Source: Poritiphilus flavus
Lineage (GTDB): Bacteria; Bacteroidota; Bacteroidia; Flavobacteriales; Flavobacteriaceae
DNA length: 64,000 bases
NCBI RefSeq assembly: GCF_009901585.1
Contig: NZ_WXYO01000001.1
Location: forward strand, 620,001 to 684,000
Direction: 5' to 3'
The notes beneath the pieces are model-generated. The model ran no database searches, had not been told where the DNA came from, and saw only the letters and a program-made list of their open reading frames with translations. The position numbers were made by a program, and so were the translations under genes. Positions 43,396 to 52,769 of this stretch are shown piece after piece. Numbering within the stretch: the first letter of the stretch is position 1; the number at the start of each line of letters is the position of its first letter.

Positions 43396-45411
43396 CTAAA
43401 TGCCCATTTTTAAGGAAACCGTTGTACCCAAAGCGGCTCCGCTCTCCACATGGAGTTTGGCACCGGCTATCCTGGCCCGTTCCAAAAGCGTACGCATGCC
43501 CAGACTGGCACTGTCGCGAATTTTCTCCTTGAAGCTAAAGCCTTTCCCGTTGTCTTTCACCACTATTTCTATCGTACCGGCCTTCCTTTCTATGTCTACC
43601 GATACCGCCCTGGCCCCGGAGTGCTTTACGATATTGTTCAATAGCTCCTGCATGATCCGGTAGAGCTGCAGGGAATTCTCATCGCTCAACAGCTCGTCCA
43701 CATCTTCAATGCTATGGGTAAAAAAGATGTCTGTGTTGGCATCCACCTCATCGATGATCGCCCTGATTGCTCCGGAGAAACCCAACTTCTCTAAAGTGGC
43801 CGGGTGCAGGTGGCGGGAAACGCTACGCAGTTCCTCCAGGGTATCCATCGCCAGGGATTTTACTGCTGCATCCTCACCGGACTTTGACCTTTTGGCCAAC
43901 AGCATCAGCTTTTGCCCTACCCCGTCGTGCAGTTCTCTGGCCACACGGGTTCGCTCCTCCTCCTGGCCCTTGATCAGGTTCCTGGAGAAGCGGGCCTGAG
44001 CCTGCTGTTTCCTTTTGGTGGCATTCTGTACCCATACCAGGTATAGGATCGTAAGCACAGCCAGTATCCCCAAACCACCAAAAGTGATCCACATGTTCTG
44101 CGCCCGGTTCCTGGCGTTTAACAGTGCGATCTCCGATTTCTGGGATACGATCTCCGAATCCTTCTTTTCTGCCTCATATAGTGCCTGGTAATAGGAAAAT
44201 CCGTTCGCCTTTTGAACGCTGCCTACGGAGTCCTTTATCCTGTGGTGGGCCCGGAGATGTTCATGAGCCCTGCCCAGATCACCCAGACTGTCGTACACCT
44301 TAGCCAAAAAGCCATGGGTTATATAGATGCCCTCAAAGAACTGGGTATTCTTTACATTGGCATATTCCCTTTCCCCCAAGGTGGCTGCTCTTTGGTAATT
44401 GCCCTTTGCAAATTCATAGTGCGCCATGGCCAGGTTGTATTCTTTTATTTCAAAGTATTCACTGTGCTTCCTCTGTTCATCCAACTCTTGCTTTACAGCC
44501 TCTGCCTGTTCCAGCATCCCGTTTTCGGCATAGGCGCCTAAACGGGCCACCAAGGATTCCTGAATAACAAATTTATCATGTTCTGGTATATAGGTATAGA
44601 CCCTTGCCGAATCAAGATATCTGAGCCGTTCGTTTTGGTTCCCATGCAACATCTCGTCAAAGGCCTGGTTGTAAAACTGATCATACAATGTTCCTTTATC
44701 CCCATATTTTCTCGCCTCCTCGATGATTTCCATACGTATTTTCTTTGCTTCCGCCTGGAGTCCATTCTGGGAGTACAGTATCGACAAGGTTTCCTTTGGC
44801 CGCCATGCCAATTCAGGCCTACTATGGTCCTTTAGCATCTGATGGGCCTCCTCCAGTGCCGCAGCCGATTCCTGGAAATCCCCTTTAAAGCAAAGCACCT
44901 TGCCTATATGCTCTTTAAGTACACCCTGCATTGTCCGGTCCTTGATCTGAAGGGAGAACTCGTAGGCCTGTTCAAGAATGTCCAGGGACTCTACATAACG
45001 GTGGAGCAACATATTGCTATATGATCCCTCAATGTAAAACTCGATCAACTCCATAAAGTGTTGCCTCTTGGGGACCCTGTCCTTGAAGTTATTGAAATAC
45101 TCTATGGCCTCCTCCGGATTTCCCAAACCCAGTGTGATATGATCCACCAGGGGTATGGCATGCTCCAAAGCCAATCGCGTGGAATCAAGCTCCAGGGCAT
45201 AATCGATCGTTTGACTTGCGATGGAATCGTATGGGAAATCCGTTCTGTATTGGATCAGTTTAGAAAGACTATCCATCCACATCAGGCGTTCACCTCCTTC
45301 CGAGTTATTGATCTTTAGCTTTAGGGATTGGACAGCATTGGTGAGGTCCACCTCCTGGGCAGACAGGGAGAAGGTAAGGAAACACAATAAAAGGCGGCAA
45401 ATACTTTTCAT
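43396..45411 (-). CDS. TPR-containing sensor histidine kinase (NarL/DegS type)
   Basis: 671 residues from ATG at 45411 (MKSICRLLLCFLTFSLSAQ, signal peptide). A TPR-rich extracytoplasmic region runs to about 430, followed by a membrane segment (MWITFGGLGILAVLTILYLVWVQ), HisKA_3 with ARELHDGVGQ (His about 493) and a short ATPase domain (VKDNGKGF, SLGMRTLLERA). Such kinases phosphorylate a LuxR/NarL-type regulator, but none is adjacent, so this is an orphan here. Minus-strand -7 box TATCTTTG at 45436-45443. Confidence 0.92.
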   Translation of the reverse strand: MKSICRLLLCFLTFSLSAQEVDLTNAVQSLKLKINNSEGGERLMWMDSLSKLIQYRTDFPYDSIASQTIDYALELDSTRLALEHAIPLVDHITLGLGNPEEAIEYFNNFKDRVPKRQHFMELIEFYIEGSYSNMLLHRYVESLDILEQAYEFSLQIKDRTMQGVLKEHIGKVLCFKGDFQESAAALEEAHQMLKDHSRPELAWRPKETLSILYSQNGLQAEAKKIRMEIIEEARKYGDKGTLYDQFYNQAFDEMLHGNQNERLRYLDSARVYTYIPEHDKFVIQESLVARLGAYAENGMLEQAEAVKQELDEQRKHSEYFEIKEYNLAMAHYEFAKGNYQRAATLGEREYANVKNTQFFEGIYITHGFLAKVYDSLGDLGRAHEHLRAHHRIKDSVGSVQKANGFSYYQALYEAEKKDSEIVSQKSEIALLNARNRAQNMWITFGGLGILAVLTILYLVWVQNATKRKQQAQARFSRNLIKGQEEERTRVARELHDGVGQKLMLLAKRSKSGEDAAVKSLAMDTLEELRSVSRHLHPATLEKLGFSGAIRAIIDEVDANTDIFFTHSIEDVDELLSDENSLQLYRIMQELLNNIVKHSGARAVSVDIERKAGTIEIVVKDNGKGFSFKEKIRDSASLGMRTLLERARIAGAKLHVESGAALGTTVSLKMGI

Positions 45412-45435
45412 GACCTGGGGAAGTCTTAAGTAAGT

Positions 45436-45443
45436 CAAAGATA
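45436..45443 (-). promoter_or_regulatory. -7 box of the TPR histidine kinase gene
   Basis: The minus strand reads TATCTTTG, an exact consensus match, 25 bases before the ATG. Confidence 0.45.
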
Positions 45444-45500
45444 AGGAATCCGATATTTCAATAATATAAATAGTACCTCATTTAGCATAGGCTTTATGAG

Positions 45501-45791
45501 TTATGGTGCATTTTGTGGCCCATGGATGCCCAGTTGATCACAGCTATTGAACAAACTGACCTCATTTAAGGAATCTTCTAAAAAGGCATGGTCATAAAAA
45601 CTCAAAAAACCGCTGATCCTTAAAACAGACCCTACGGTCGGTTTTTGGGTTTTGATGTGTTGGATATCCTGATTTCTTAGGCTGATTTCAGGTTGAATTT
45701 CATCGATTAAGTGCAGGATTTGCTGGATGCGATCGATGAAAGTATGGGTGCACAAACCGATTGGTCTGTGAACAGTTCGGATAGAGAACAT
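45501..45791 (-). CDS. Hypothetical 96-residue protein (possibly a remnant)
   Basis: ATG at 45791 opens a frame with ordinary codon usage and a soluble protein-like composition (THTFIDRIQQILHLIDEIQ, a TQKPTVGSVLRISGF segment, then FLEDSLNEVSLFNSCDQLG). No family recognised and no promoter or terminator found. It fills most of the gap between the kinase and the aspartoacylase-like gene. It may be a gene fragment. Confidence 0.4.
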   Translation of the reverse strand: MFSIRTVHRPIGLCTHTFIDRIQQILHLIDEIQPEISLRNQDIQHIKTQKPTVGSVLRISGFLSFYDHAFLEDSLNEVSLFNSCDQLGIHGPQNAP

Positions 45792-45865
45792 TTGGGATGC
45801 TCTGAGAGCCTGGTATCGTGATGCAATGGGGTTTTGGTACCCCCAAACAGGTATTTCAACCCGGA

Positions 45866-46831
45866 TTATTTCCCGACGTGAAACAGGGCTTCTCCCTGGT
45901 TGACCACTGCCTGATGGTTTATACAGATCACATATCCGTCATAGGGCGCCTTAATTCGCTTGCGGTGTTTGGCATAGGTATCGGTGATCAATCCCAATTC
46001 CTGGCCTTTGCTGATCTCACTACCATTGGTAACTTCAGGGATAAACATCCCGGCCGTGGGCGCCCGAAGCCACTTTCTCTCTTCCAGGTGCACGCTCTCA
46101 CTACGTTCGGAATACAGCGGTTCTATCTTGCTGATCATTTCGAAGTGCTTCAGCACATTTAGTATCCCTTGCATCCCTTCCAAGATTGCATAGTCATCAA
46201 AACGCATGCTTTCACCAGCTTCATAAACAATGGTTGGCTTACCCATTCGGTAGGCAGCATTTCGGAATGAGCCTTTGATCAGCCTGGAAGGGAAGGTAAT
46301 AGGCGCATTAAAGATACCGGCCAGTTGTTTGCTGTATTCATCTTCCTCGGTATAGCGGATCTGGGGAAAATTATGGCGCTGTGCCCCTCCGGTGTGCAGA
46401 TCTATCCCAATATCTATTTGTCTCAGTATCTCCGAAGTGTAGTGATAGGCTATCCTGCTGGCCATGGATCCGGACTTGGTTCCGGGAAAACTGCGGTTTA
46501 CGTCTTTGCCATCCGGGACATCCCTGGAAAAATGTATAAAGCCGAATATATTCAGAATGGGAACCGCGACCACGGCCCCCTTGCGGATCTTGAAGCGCTT
46601 TTGCTGCAGCATTCGCCTCACTATCTCAATCCCATTGATCTCATCCCCATGCAGACCAGCCTGGATAAGGATTGTTGGCCCGGGTTTTCTGGCGTTGAAA
46701 ACATATACCGGTATGTCAATAAGCGTTCCGGTTGGAAGCCGGTCAATACTGATCTTCAAAAGCTGTTCTTTTCCGGGGGGGACGGCTTCGTTTCCGATGA
46801 CGATCTCCTTATTTTCTTCTCCGACGTCCAT
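45866..46831 (-). CDS. Succinylglutamate desuccinylase/aspartoacylase-family zinc hydrolase
   Basis: 321 residues of the M14-like AstE/AspA family. The zinc site is GLHGDE (His and Glu) and DLHTGG (His); ILNIFGFIHFSRDVPDGKDVNRSFPG supplies the substrate Arg. The C-terminal domain is barrel-like (RAPTAGMFIPEVTNGSEISKGQ), similar to lipoyl/biotinyl folds. It overlaps rimK by 23 bp; these two activities recur together, suggesting that this enzyme trims amino acids or peptides added by RimK. The substrate is inferred only. Confidence 0.88.
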   Translation of the reverse strand: MDVGEENKEIVIGNEAVPPGKEQLLKISIDRLPTGTLIDIPVYVFNARKPGPTILIQAGLHGDEINGIEIVRRMLQQKRFKIRKGAVVAVPILNIFGFIHFSRDVPDGKDVNRSFPGTKSGSMASRIAYHYTSEILRQIDIGIDLHTGGAQRHNFPQIRYTEEDEYSKQLAGIFNAPITFPSRLIKGSFRNAAYRMGKPTIVYEAGESMRFDDYAILEGMQGILNVLKHFEMISKIEPLYSERSESVHLEERKWLRAPTAGMFIPEVTNGSEISKGQELGLITDTYAKHRKRIKAPYDGYVICINHQAVVNQGEALFHVGK

Positions 46832-47699
46832 TCTGCTCCACGTATTTAATGATTTCTTTAGCCACGTTCACTCCGGTGGCCGCCTCTATCCCTTTTAATC
46901 CGGGAGAGGCGTTGACCTCAATAAGCAGCGGTCCTTTGTTGGACCTCAGCAGATCCACTCCCGCTACTCCCAATCCGAGAAATTTAGTGGCATTCAGCGC
47001 GATGTACTGCTCTTTGGCACTCGGTTTGACCGCGACGGTTTCTCCACCCCTGTGTACATTGGCACGAAAATCTCCCAGTGCACTGCTTCGTTTCATACTG
47101 GCCACCACCTTATTCCCCACCACAATGATGCGGATATCTTCGCCATTGGCCTCTTCAATATACCGCTGAATGAGGATACTGGTGTCCATTTTATAAAAGG
47201 TATCTATGATGGATTTAGCGGATTTTTCGGTTTCGGCCAGAATTACTCCGAGGCCCTGGGTGCCTTCCTGAAGTTTTATGATGACAGGGGTACCCCCAAG
47301 TATCTTTATCTGGGCTTCAATATTATCCGGGTTTATGGAAAACAGGGTTTCCGGAATGGGAATACCTTTGCGCGCCATGATCTGCAGCGTCCTTACCTTA
47401 TTCCTGGCTCTTGTAATTCCCAGGGAACGGGCTGTACTAAAGACTCCGTTCATTTCAAATTGCTTTACAATTGCGGCACCATGCCGGGTAACCTTTGCAC
47501 CAATCCTCGGAATTATCGCATGGAATTCGTTAGTAATGTTCTCGTCCCTCAGGTAGATCTGTGGTTTTCCGGAACCCAGTTTTACAGAACATTTGGTGTG
47601 ATCAATAAGCTCAATATAATGCCCGAGCTTTTTGGCCTCTTCGGCAATACGCTTGGTTGAGTACACATTCATGCTAACAGATAACAGGCCGATATCCAT
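46809..47699 (-). CDS. rimK: RimK-family ATP-grasp ligase
   Basis: 296 residues. N-terminal pre-ATP-grasp domain (SVSMNVYSTKRIAEEAKKLG), then the ATP-grasp fold with PVIIKLQEGTQGLGVIL, IQRYIEEANGEDIRIIVVG, VHRGG and the metal-binding GPLLIEVNASPGLKGIE. In gammaproteobacteria RimK adds glutamates to ribosomal protein S6; the target here may be S6 or another protein. Co-transcribed with the aspartoacylase-like gene. Confidence 0.88.
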   Translation of the reverse strand: MDIGLLSVSMNVYSTKRIAEEAKKLGHYIELIDHTKCSVKLGSGKPQIYLRDENITNEFHAIIPRIGAKVTRHGAAIVKQFEMNGVFSTARSLGITRARNKVRTLQIMARKGIPIPETLFSINPDNIEAQIKILGGTPVIIKLQEGTQGLGVILAETEKSAKSIIDTFYKMDTSILIQRYIEEANGEDIRIIVVGNKVVASMKRSSALGDFRANVHRGGETVAVKPSAKEQYIALNATKFLGLGVAGVDLLRSNKGPLLIEVNASPGLKGIEAATGVNVAKEIIKYVEQNGRRRRK

Positions 47700-47976
47700 G
47701 TGGTGAGCGCTTGGTAGTTATTTTGATTGTAATATCGGTTAAAAAATAGAACGGTACTAATTGGCACTGCCCTTTTTTTAACAAAAAACAGTGCTTACCT
47801 AAATACTTTATTGTTCTGATTTAGGACGATCTTTTGTGCCTGGAGATTACCTGAAAGTAAGAAGGCCAAATTTGTCAGTTTTAAATGGGTCTAAATAGTT
47901 CATATATCGCTTTGAAAGTTTGTTAAAAACGGCTCCATGGCCTAATTTTGTAGTCACTCATGTAAACCAACTCCTT
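47700..47976. other. 277-bp divergent intergenic region
   Basis: Lies between rimK (minus) and sdhC (plus). The sdh promoter is near its right end. An imperfect hairpin GGCACTGCCC...ACAGTGCTT is visible around 47763-47796. Nothing else was recognised. Confidence 0.5.
47919..47950 (+). promoter_or_regulatory. Promoter of the sdhCAB operon
   Basis: TTTG (47919-47922), a 20-base spacer and TAATTTTG (47943-47950), both exact consensus. Transcription would begin near 47956, about 20 nt before the sdhC ATG, which also rules out starts upstream of 47977. Confidence 0.75.
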
Positions 47977-48645
47977 ATGAGCGGATTGACAAAATCTTCA
48001 ATTGCCAGGAAAGTTGTTATGGCGCTTTCCGGCTTTTTTTTGGTCTTCTTTTTAGCACAGCACTTTACCATAAATTTTACCTCTGTTATCGCCCCGGACA
48101 CTTTTAACGAGTGGTCTCATTTTATGGGTTATAACCCGCTTGTGCAATATATCCTGCAACCCATATTGATCGCGGGGGTGATCATCCATTTTGTAATGGG
48201 TTTTGTTCTGGAGTTGCAGAACAACAGAGCCAGAGGTGTGAAGTATGTAAAGTTTAAAGGGAGCGCGAATGCCTCCTGGGTTTCCAGGAATATGATCATT
48301 TCAGGGCTGGTAGTCCTCGCTTTCCTTGCGCTGCACTTTTATGATTTCTGGGTACACGAAATGGCCTACAAGTATATAGAGTTCAAGCCTCAGGATCCGA
48401 CAAGATACCACGCCGAGACCGTTGAGAAATTCGCACCTATGTGGCGCACTGTTATCTATGTGGTCTCCTTTGTGCTTTTGGCGCTACACCTGTGGCACGG
48501 ATTCGCTTCGGCCTTCCAGAGTATGGGAGTAAACAACAAATATACACCATCAATAAAAGCCTTCACTAAAGTTTTCGCGGTAGTAATTCCTTTGGGTTTT
48601 GTTTTCATTGCCCTCTACCATCATTTTAACCCTTTAACGCATTAA
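47977..48645 (+). CDS. sdhC: Succinate dehydrogenase cytochrome b subunit
   Basis: 222 residues with five membrane segments, of the single-subunit, di-heme b558 type found in Bacteroidota and Bacillus. Axial His candidates: [28 protein letters not shown], and [15 protein letters not shown]. It anchors SdhAB and passes electrons to menaquinone. ATG at 47977 ([13 protein letters not shown]) is fixed by the promoter. It is 4 bases upstream of sdhA. Confidence 0.95.
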   Translation: MSGLTKSSIARKVVMALSGFFLVFFLAQHFTINFTSVIAPDTFNEWSHFMGYNPLVQYILQPILIAGVIIHFVMGFVLELQNNRARGVKYVKFKGSANASWVSRNMIISGLVVLAFLALHFYDFWVHEMAYKYIEFKPQDPTRYHAETVEKFAPMWRTVIYVVSFVLLALHLWHGFASAFQSMGVNNKYTPSIKAFTKVFAVVIPLGFVFIALYHHFNPLTH

Positions 48646-48649
48646 TGCT

Positions 48650-50653
48650 ATGAGCGTGTTGGATTCTAAAGTTCCTTCAGGGCCTTTGGCTGAGAAATGG
48701 ACCAAACATAAAAACGAAATTGACCTGGTTAACCCGGCCAATAAAAGAAATATTGATATCATAGTTGTAGGTACCGGCCTTGCCGGAGGTTCCGCAGCGG
48801 CAACCCTGGCAGAGCTAGGTTATAACGTAAAAACATTCTGCTACCAGGATTCTCCCAGGAGAGCGCATTCCATTGCGGCCCAGGGAGGAGTGAATGCAGC
48901 CAAGAACTACCAGGGAGACGGGGACAGTGTGTACCGATTGTTCTACGATACCATAAAAGGAGGGGACTATCGATCCCGTGAAGCCAATGTTTACAGATTA
49001 GCCGAGGTTTCTTCGAACATCATTGACCAATGCGTGGCACAAGGTGTCCCATTCGCCAGGGAATATGGCGGACTGCTGGACAACCGTTCTTTCGGGGGGG
49101 TTCTGGTCTCCAGGACTTTCTACGCCAAGGGCCAAACAGGGCAGCAACTGCTACTCGGGGCCTACGCCGCCATGAACAGGCAGATACAGCGTGGTAAGAT
49201 AAAATCGTACACCCGCCACGAAATGCTGGACCTGGTCCTTGTGGACGGAAAAGCCAGAGGAATAATTGCCAGGGACCTGGTTACCGGAGAGATAGAACGG
49301 CATTCAGGGCATGCGGTGGTCATTGCTACGGGAGGATACGGAAACCTCTTCTTCCTCTCTACTTACTGTATGGGCGCCAATGTGATGGCCTCCTGGAAAG
49401 CACATAAGAAGGGGGCATTCTTTGCAAACCCTTGTTTTACACAGATCCACCCTACCTGTATCCCGGTTTCGGGAGATCATCAGTCCAAGCTAACCCTGAT
49501 GTCGGAATCCCTGAGAAACGATGGAAGGATCTGGGTCCCAAAAAGGTTGGAAGATGCACAGGCGATCCGGGAAGGCAAACTGAAGCCAACCCAATTGAAA
49601 GAGGAAGACAGAGACTACTACCTGGAGCGCAGATACCCGGCTTTCGGGAACCTGGTTCCAAGGGATGTGGCTTCCAGGGCAGCCAAAGAGCGATGCGATG
49701 CCGGACACGGGGTTAACAAAACCGGTGAGGCAGTATACCTTGATTTTGAGGCAGCCATTATGCGTTATGGTAAAGAGAAGGCCTATACTTCGGGAATAAA
49801 GGACCCTGACAAAGCCACCATCCGGCAATTGGGCGAAGAAATTATTGAAGCCAAATACGGCAACCTGTTCCAGATGTATGAAAAGATCGTTGATCAAAAT
49901 CCCTATAAGACCCCGATGATGATCTATCCGGCAGTCCATTACACCATGGGTGGCCTCTGGGTGGATTACAATCTGCAGACAACTATTCCAGGTTGCTATT
50001 CTGCCGGAGAAGCAAACTTTAGCGACCACGGCGCAAACAGGCTTGGTGCCTCAGCGCTTATGCAGGGGCTGGCAGATGGATATTTTGTCTTGCCTTATAC
50101 CATTGGTGACTACCTGTCTGATGATATCAGGACAGGACCTATCCCTACGGATTCCGCTGAATTTGATGAGGCCGAGAAAAATGTTCGGGATCGGATCGAG
50201 AAACTCATGTCTGGCAAGGGAGAGCATTCCGTGGATTATTATCACAAGAAGCTCGGCAAGATCATGTGGAACAAATGCGGGATGTCCAGAAATGCCAAAG
50301 ACCTGGAGTCCGCGATCACAGAGATCGCTGAACTCCGAAAGGACTTTTGGGAAAATGTGAATATTCCTGGAAGCAGTGATTCCAAGAACCAGGAACTTGA
50401 AAAAGCGGGAAGAGTTGCAGATTTCCTGGAACTGGGAGAGCTTTTCGCGAAAGACGCCCTGCAAAGGGAAGAGTCTTGCGGAGGCCATTTCAGAGAAGAA
50501 TATCAGACCCCTGAAGGAGAGGCCCTGAGGGATGACGAGAATTTCAAATATGCGGCGGCCTGGGAATACAAGGGAGAGCCTAAAGACGCTGTCTTACATA
50601 AAGAAGAACTCAAGTACGAGAACATTGAAGTTAAAACACGTTCGTACAAATAA
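48650..50653 (+). CDS. sdhA: Succinate dehydrogenase flavoprotein subunit
   Basis: 667 residues. FAD-binding [17 protein letters not shown] near the N-terminus, [15 protein letters not shown] around the covalent-FAD region, substrate-binding and catalytic segments [24 protein letters not shown] and [15 protein letters not shown], and [24 protein letters not shown]. It oxidises succinate to fumarate; together with the cytochrome-b type subunit it forms complex II. Confidence 0.97.
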   Translation: MSVLDSKVPSGPLAEKWTKHKNEIDLVNPANKRNIDIIVVGTGLAGGSAAATLAELGYNVKTFCYQDSPRRAHSIAAQGGVNAAKNYQGDGDSVYRLFYDTIKGGDYRSREANVYRLAEVSSNIIDQCVAQGVPFAREYGGLLDNRSFGGVLVSRTFYAKGQTGQQLLLGAYAAMNRQIQRGKIKSYTRHEMLDLVLVDGKARGIIARDLVTGEIERHSGHAVVIATGGYGNLFFLSTYCMGANVMASWKAHKKGAFFANPCFTQIHPTCIPVSGDHQSKLTLMSESLRNDGRIWVPKRLEDAQAIREGKLKPTQLKEEDRDYYLERRYPAFGNLVPRDVASRAAKERCDAGHGVNKTGEAVYLDFEAAIMRYGKEKAYTSGIKDPDKATIRQLGEEIIEAKYGNLFQMYEKIVDQNPYKTPMMIYPAVHYTMGGLWVDYNLQTTIPGCYSAGEANFSDHGANRLGASALMQGLADGYFVLPYTIGDYLSDDIRTGPIPTDSAEFDEAEKNVRDRIEKLMSGKGEHSVDYYHKKLGKIMWNKCGMSRNAKDLESAITEIAELRKDFWENVNIPGSSDSKNQELEKAGRVADFLELGELFAKDALQREESCGGHFREEYQTPEGEALRDDENFKYAAAWEYKGEPKDAVLHKEELKYENIEVKTRSYK

Positions 50654-50706
50654 AATATAAACTATTGTTGAGTGCCCAGAGCGCTCAGGAACTAAAATAA
50701 AGAGCT

Positions 50707-51453
50707 GTGAAAATATATCTAAAGATCTGGCGGCAGAAGAATGCTACTTCAAAAGGGCAAATGGTCGATTATGACCTCAATGGTGTTGAAGAGGATATGT
50801 CTTTCCTTGAAATGCTGGATGTGCTGAACGAAGAATTGGTTGCTAAGGGAGAAGAGCCGGTAGAGTTCGATCACGATTGCAGGGAAGGCATCTGCGGAAC
50901 CTGTTCCCTGATGATAAACGGACAACCCCATGGTCCTGATTCAAGGATCACGGTCTGCCAGTTGCATATGAGGTCTTTTAATGACGGGGACAGTATTGTT
51001 ATTGAGCCTTTCCGGGCCAAAGCGTTCCCGGTGATCAAAGACCTGATCGTAGACCGTACTGCCTTTGACAGAATACAACAAGCCGGAGGTTATATCTCCG
51101 TAAACACTTCAGGAAGACCAGTTGATGCCAACGCCATCCCTATAGAAAAGGATATGGCAGACAAGTCGTTTAATGCGGCTACCTGTATTGGTTGCGGAGC
51201 CTGTGTGGCTGCATGCAAGAATGCCAGCGCCATGCTTTTTACTTCTGCCAAGGTATCCCAATTCGCGCTATTACCTCAGGGACAAGTAGAGGCCGCAGAG
51301 CGCGTTCAGAATATGGTTCGGCAAATGGACCTGGAAGGCTTCGGGAACTGTACCAACACCGGTGCCTGTGAAGTTGAGTGTCCAAAAGGGATCTCCCTGG
51401 AAAATATTGCCAGAATGAATCGGGAATACCTAAGTGCTTCCGTAAAAGGTTAA
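50707..51453 (+). CDS. sdhB: Succinate dehydrogenase iron-sulfur subunit
   Basis: 248 residues. 2Fe-2S motif [16 protein letters not shown] (near 58-73), 4Fe-4S motif [13 protein letters not shown] (near 161-173) and a second cluster motif [14 protein letters not shown]. The clusters carry electrons from the flavin to the cytochrome b subunit. The start is GTG at 50707 (KIYLKIWRQ begins the family match); no ATG lies near. It ends 17 bases from the convergent regulator gene. Confidence 0.96.
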   Translation: MKIYLKIWRQKNATSKGQMVDYDLNGVEEDMSFLEMLDVLNEELVAKGEEPVEFDHDCREGICGTCSLMINGQPHGPDSRITVCQLHMRSFNDGDSIVIEPFRAKAFPVIKDLIVDRTAFDRIQQAGGYISVNTSGRPVDANAIPIEKDMADKSFNAATCIGCGACVAACKNASAMLFTSAKVSQFALLPQGQVEAAERVQNMVRQMDLEGFGNCTNTGACEVECPKGISLENIARMNREYLSASVKG

Positions 51454-51470
51454 GGAGCCAGGCGTCTTGG

Positions 51471-52181
51471 TCAATTCAATTGTTTCCTGACTACCAGAAA
51501 GAGCTGTTCCAGATTTTCCATGTTTAGTTCAAAGTCCGTGTATTCGGGTGATGGATTGAGGTTATGACATTTAAGTTTCCCACCCTCTTTGTCATAAGCG
51601 ATAATGCTTTTACACAAAATACCCTCCAGGGTTACCAGGATCCAGGGATGGTTTGGCCTGGATAGCCACTCCGTAGGGAACTTTTTCCCAGGAACTAACT
51701 TTCCGAGCACTATAGCCTTATTAGGTATTCCTCCGATCTTGCCGTTATCCATGGAATTATTGGTAATCTCAAAAGCGGCATAACTACTATTCTGCACTTC
51801 CTCTATCACGAAACCGATATGAGAAAGTCCATTAATATAATCTTTATTGTGTAGGTTTTTGCAATATGCCCGTTGTTGTTCACCGGAAATAAGGGGCACA
51901 GAGATCTGGTATTTGCCCAGGCCAACCTGTTGAACCTGCTGTCCTTTGGAAGAAAATCTTGGTTTTCCGTTGTACTTCCCATCGGTCTCATTCACTTCAT
52001 ACATATATAACTCCGCAATACTCATTTCAAAATACTGGGCAATTTTAGTGAGGTTCTTTATAGGGATATTGGCTCCTTTCCTTTCGTAAAGCTGAATGGT
52101 TCGAAGGCTTACCCCAATGGCTTCGGCCAAATTTGTTTGGCTGATACTTTTTTTGCGCCTCAATTGCTTTAGTATAAACAT
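51471..52181 (-). CDS. Phage-repressor-like regulator: XRE helix-turn-helix plus S24-like domain
   Basis: 236 residues. Helix-turn-helix at 1-60 (LRRKKSISQTNLAEAIGVSLRTIQLYERKG), a linker, then a LexA/CI-type C-terminal domain with NNSMDNGKIGGIPNKAIVLGK (Ser-Met motif) and a possible lysine in ILCKSIIAYDKE. This arrangement is that of self-cleaving phage repressors, though the Ser/Lys dyad is atypical and may be inactive. Divergent from a small regulator-like gene with operator-like repeats between them. No other phage gene is present. Confidence 0.85.
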   Translation of the reverse strand: MFILKQLRRKKSISQTNLAEAIGVSLRTIQLYERKGANIPIKNLTKIAQYFEMSIAELYMYEVNETDGKYNGKPRFSSKGQQVQQVGLGKYQISVPLISGEQQRAYCKNLHNKDYINGLSHIGFVIEEVQNSSYAAFEITNNSMDNGKIGGIPNKAIVLGKLVPGKKFPTEWLSRPNHPWILVTLEGILCKSIIAYDKEGGKLKCHNLNPSPEYTDFELNMENLEQLFLVVRKQLN

Positions 52182-52364
52182 AATGTCGTAATATTGTGTA
52201 ATATTTTTACGTATTCAGAAATTTATGTATTATTTCTACATATATCTGTAACCGATTTACAAACAAATATAAACAATTGCGTAATTTCATTGGGTTTTAT
52301 CAGCAATCGACTGATGGACCGCACATTCCTCAACTGAGAAATTCGCTTAAAAACCTTTTCCATT
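52182..52364. promoter_or_regulatory. Divergent control region with operator-like repeats
   Basis: AT-rich region with direct repeats TTACGTATT (52207-52215) and TTATGTATT (52223-52231), 16 bases apart, a related TGTAATATTT at about 52197-52206, and CGTAATATT just before it. They lie next to the repressor gene start and are good candidates for its own operators. Confidence 0.5.
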
Positions 52365-52640
52365 ATGTTTGAAAAAGATGAATTTGGAAAACCGATCAGC
52401 GAAAAACTATCTACCATCTTAAGAAGGAATACCTCCAAGGACGACTATGCCAATATAGCGGCCTTGACGAATGTGAGTTTTTCTACTATACGCGATGTGG
52501 TCTACAGAACTAACAGCCTCACCAAATCCAATTCCAAAGCCATTATTGTTTTGCTTCAGAGGGCTTTTGAAAATTCCCTGGCAAGGCAATTGCAAGCAAC
52601 CAGTGATAAGATCTATCTGGATCAGATCCTGAGGGACTAG
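52365..52640 (+). CDS. Small helix-turn-helix-like protein
   Basis: 91 residues. The stretch DDYANIAALTNVSFSTIRDVVYRTNSLT near 28-55 reads like a helix-turn-helix; a helical tail follows (SKAIIVLLQRAFENSLARQLQ). It faces the repressor-like gene as cro faces cI in lambdoid phages. No family recognised; function inferred from context only. Confidence 0.65.
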   Translation: MFEKDEFGKPISEKLSTILRRNTSKDDYANIAALTNVSFSTIRDVVYRTNSLTKSNSKAIIVLLQRAFENSLARQLQATSDKIYLDQILRD

Positions 52641-52769
52641 TATTGATCTAATACGGGGTAATGCGAACTGTTTAATTTGCTAATTTAGCAGCTCACTTAA
52701 AGTTCTATAACTATCCAGTACAATATCACCTCCAAACTGCCGGATCTGCCAACCTCCATCTTCACTGTT

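Noticed and set aside
52365-52640. Calling the 91-residue protein a true Cro repressor
   Set aside because: Only gene order and a weak helix-turn-helix look support it; described as regulator-like instead.
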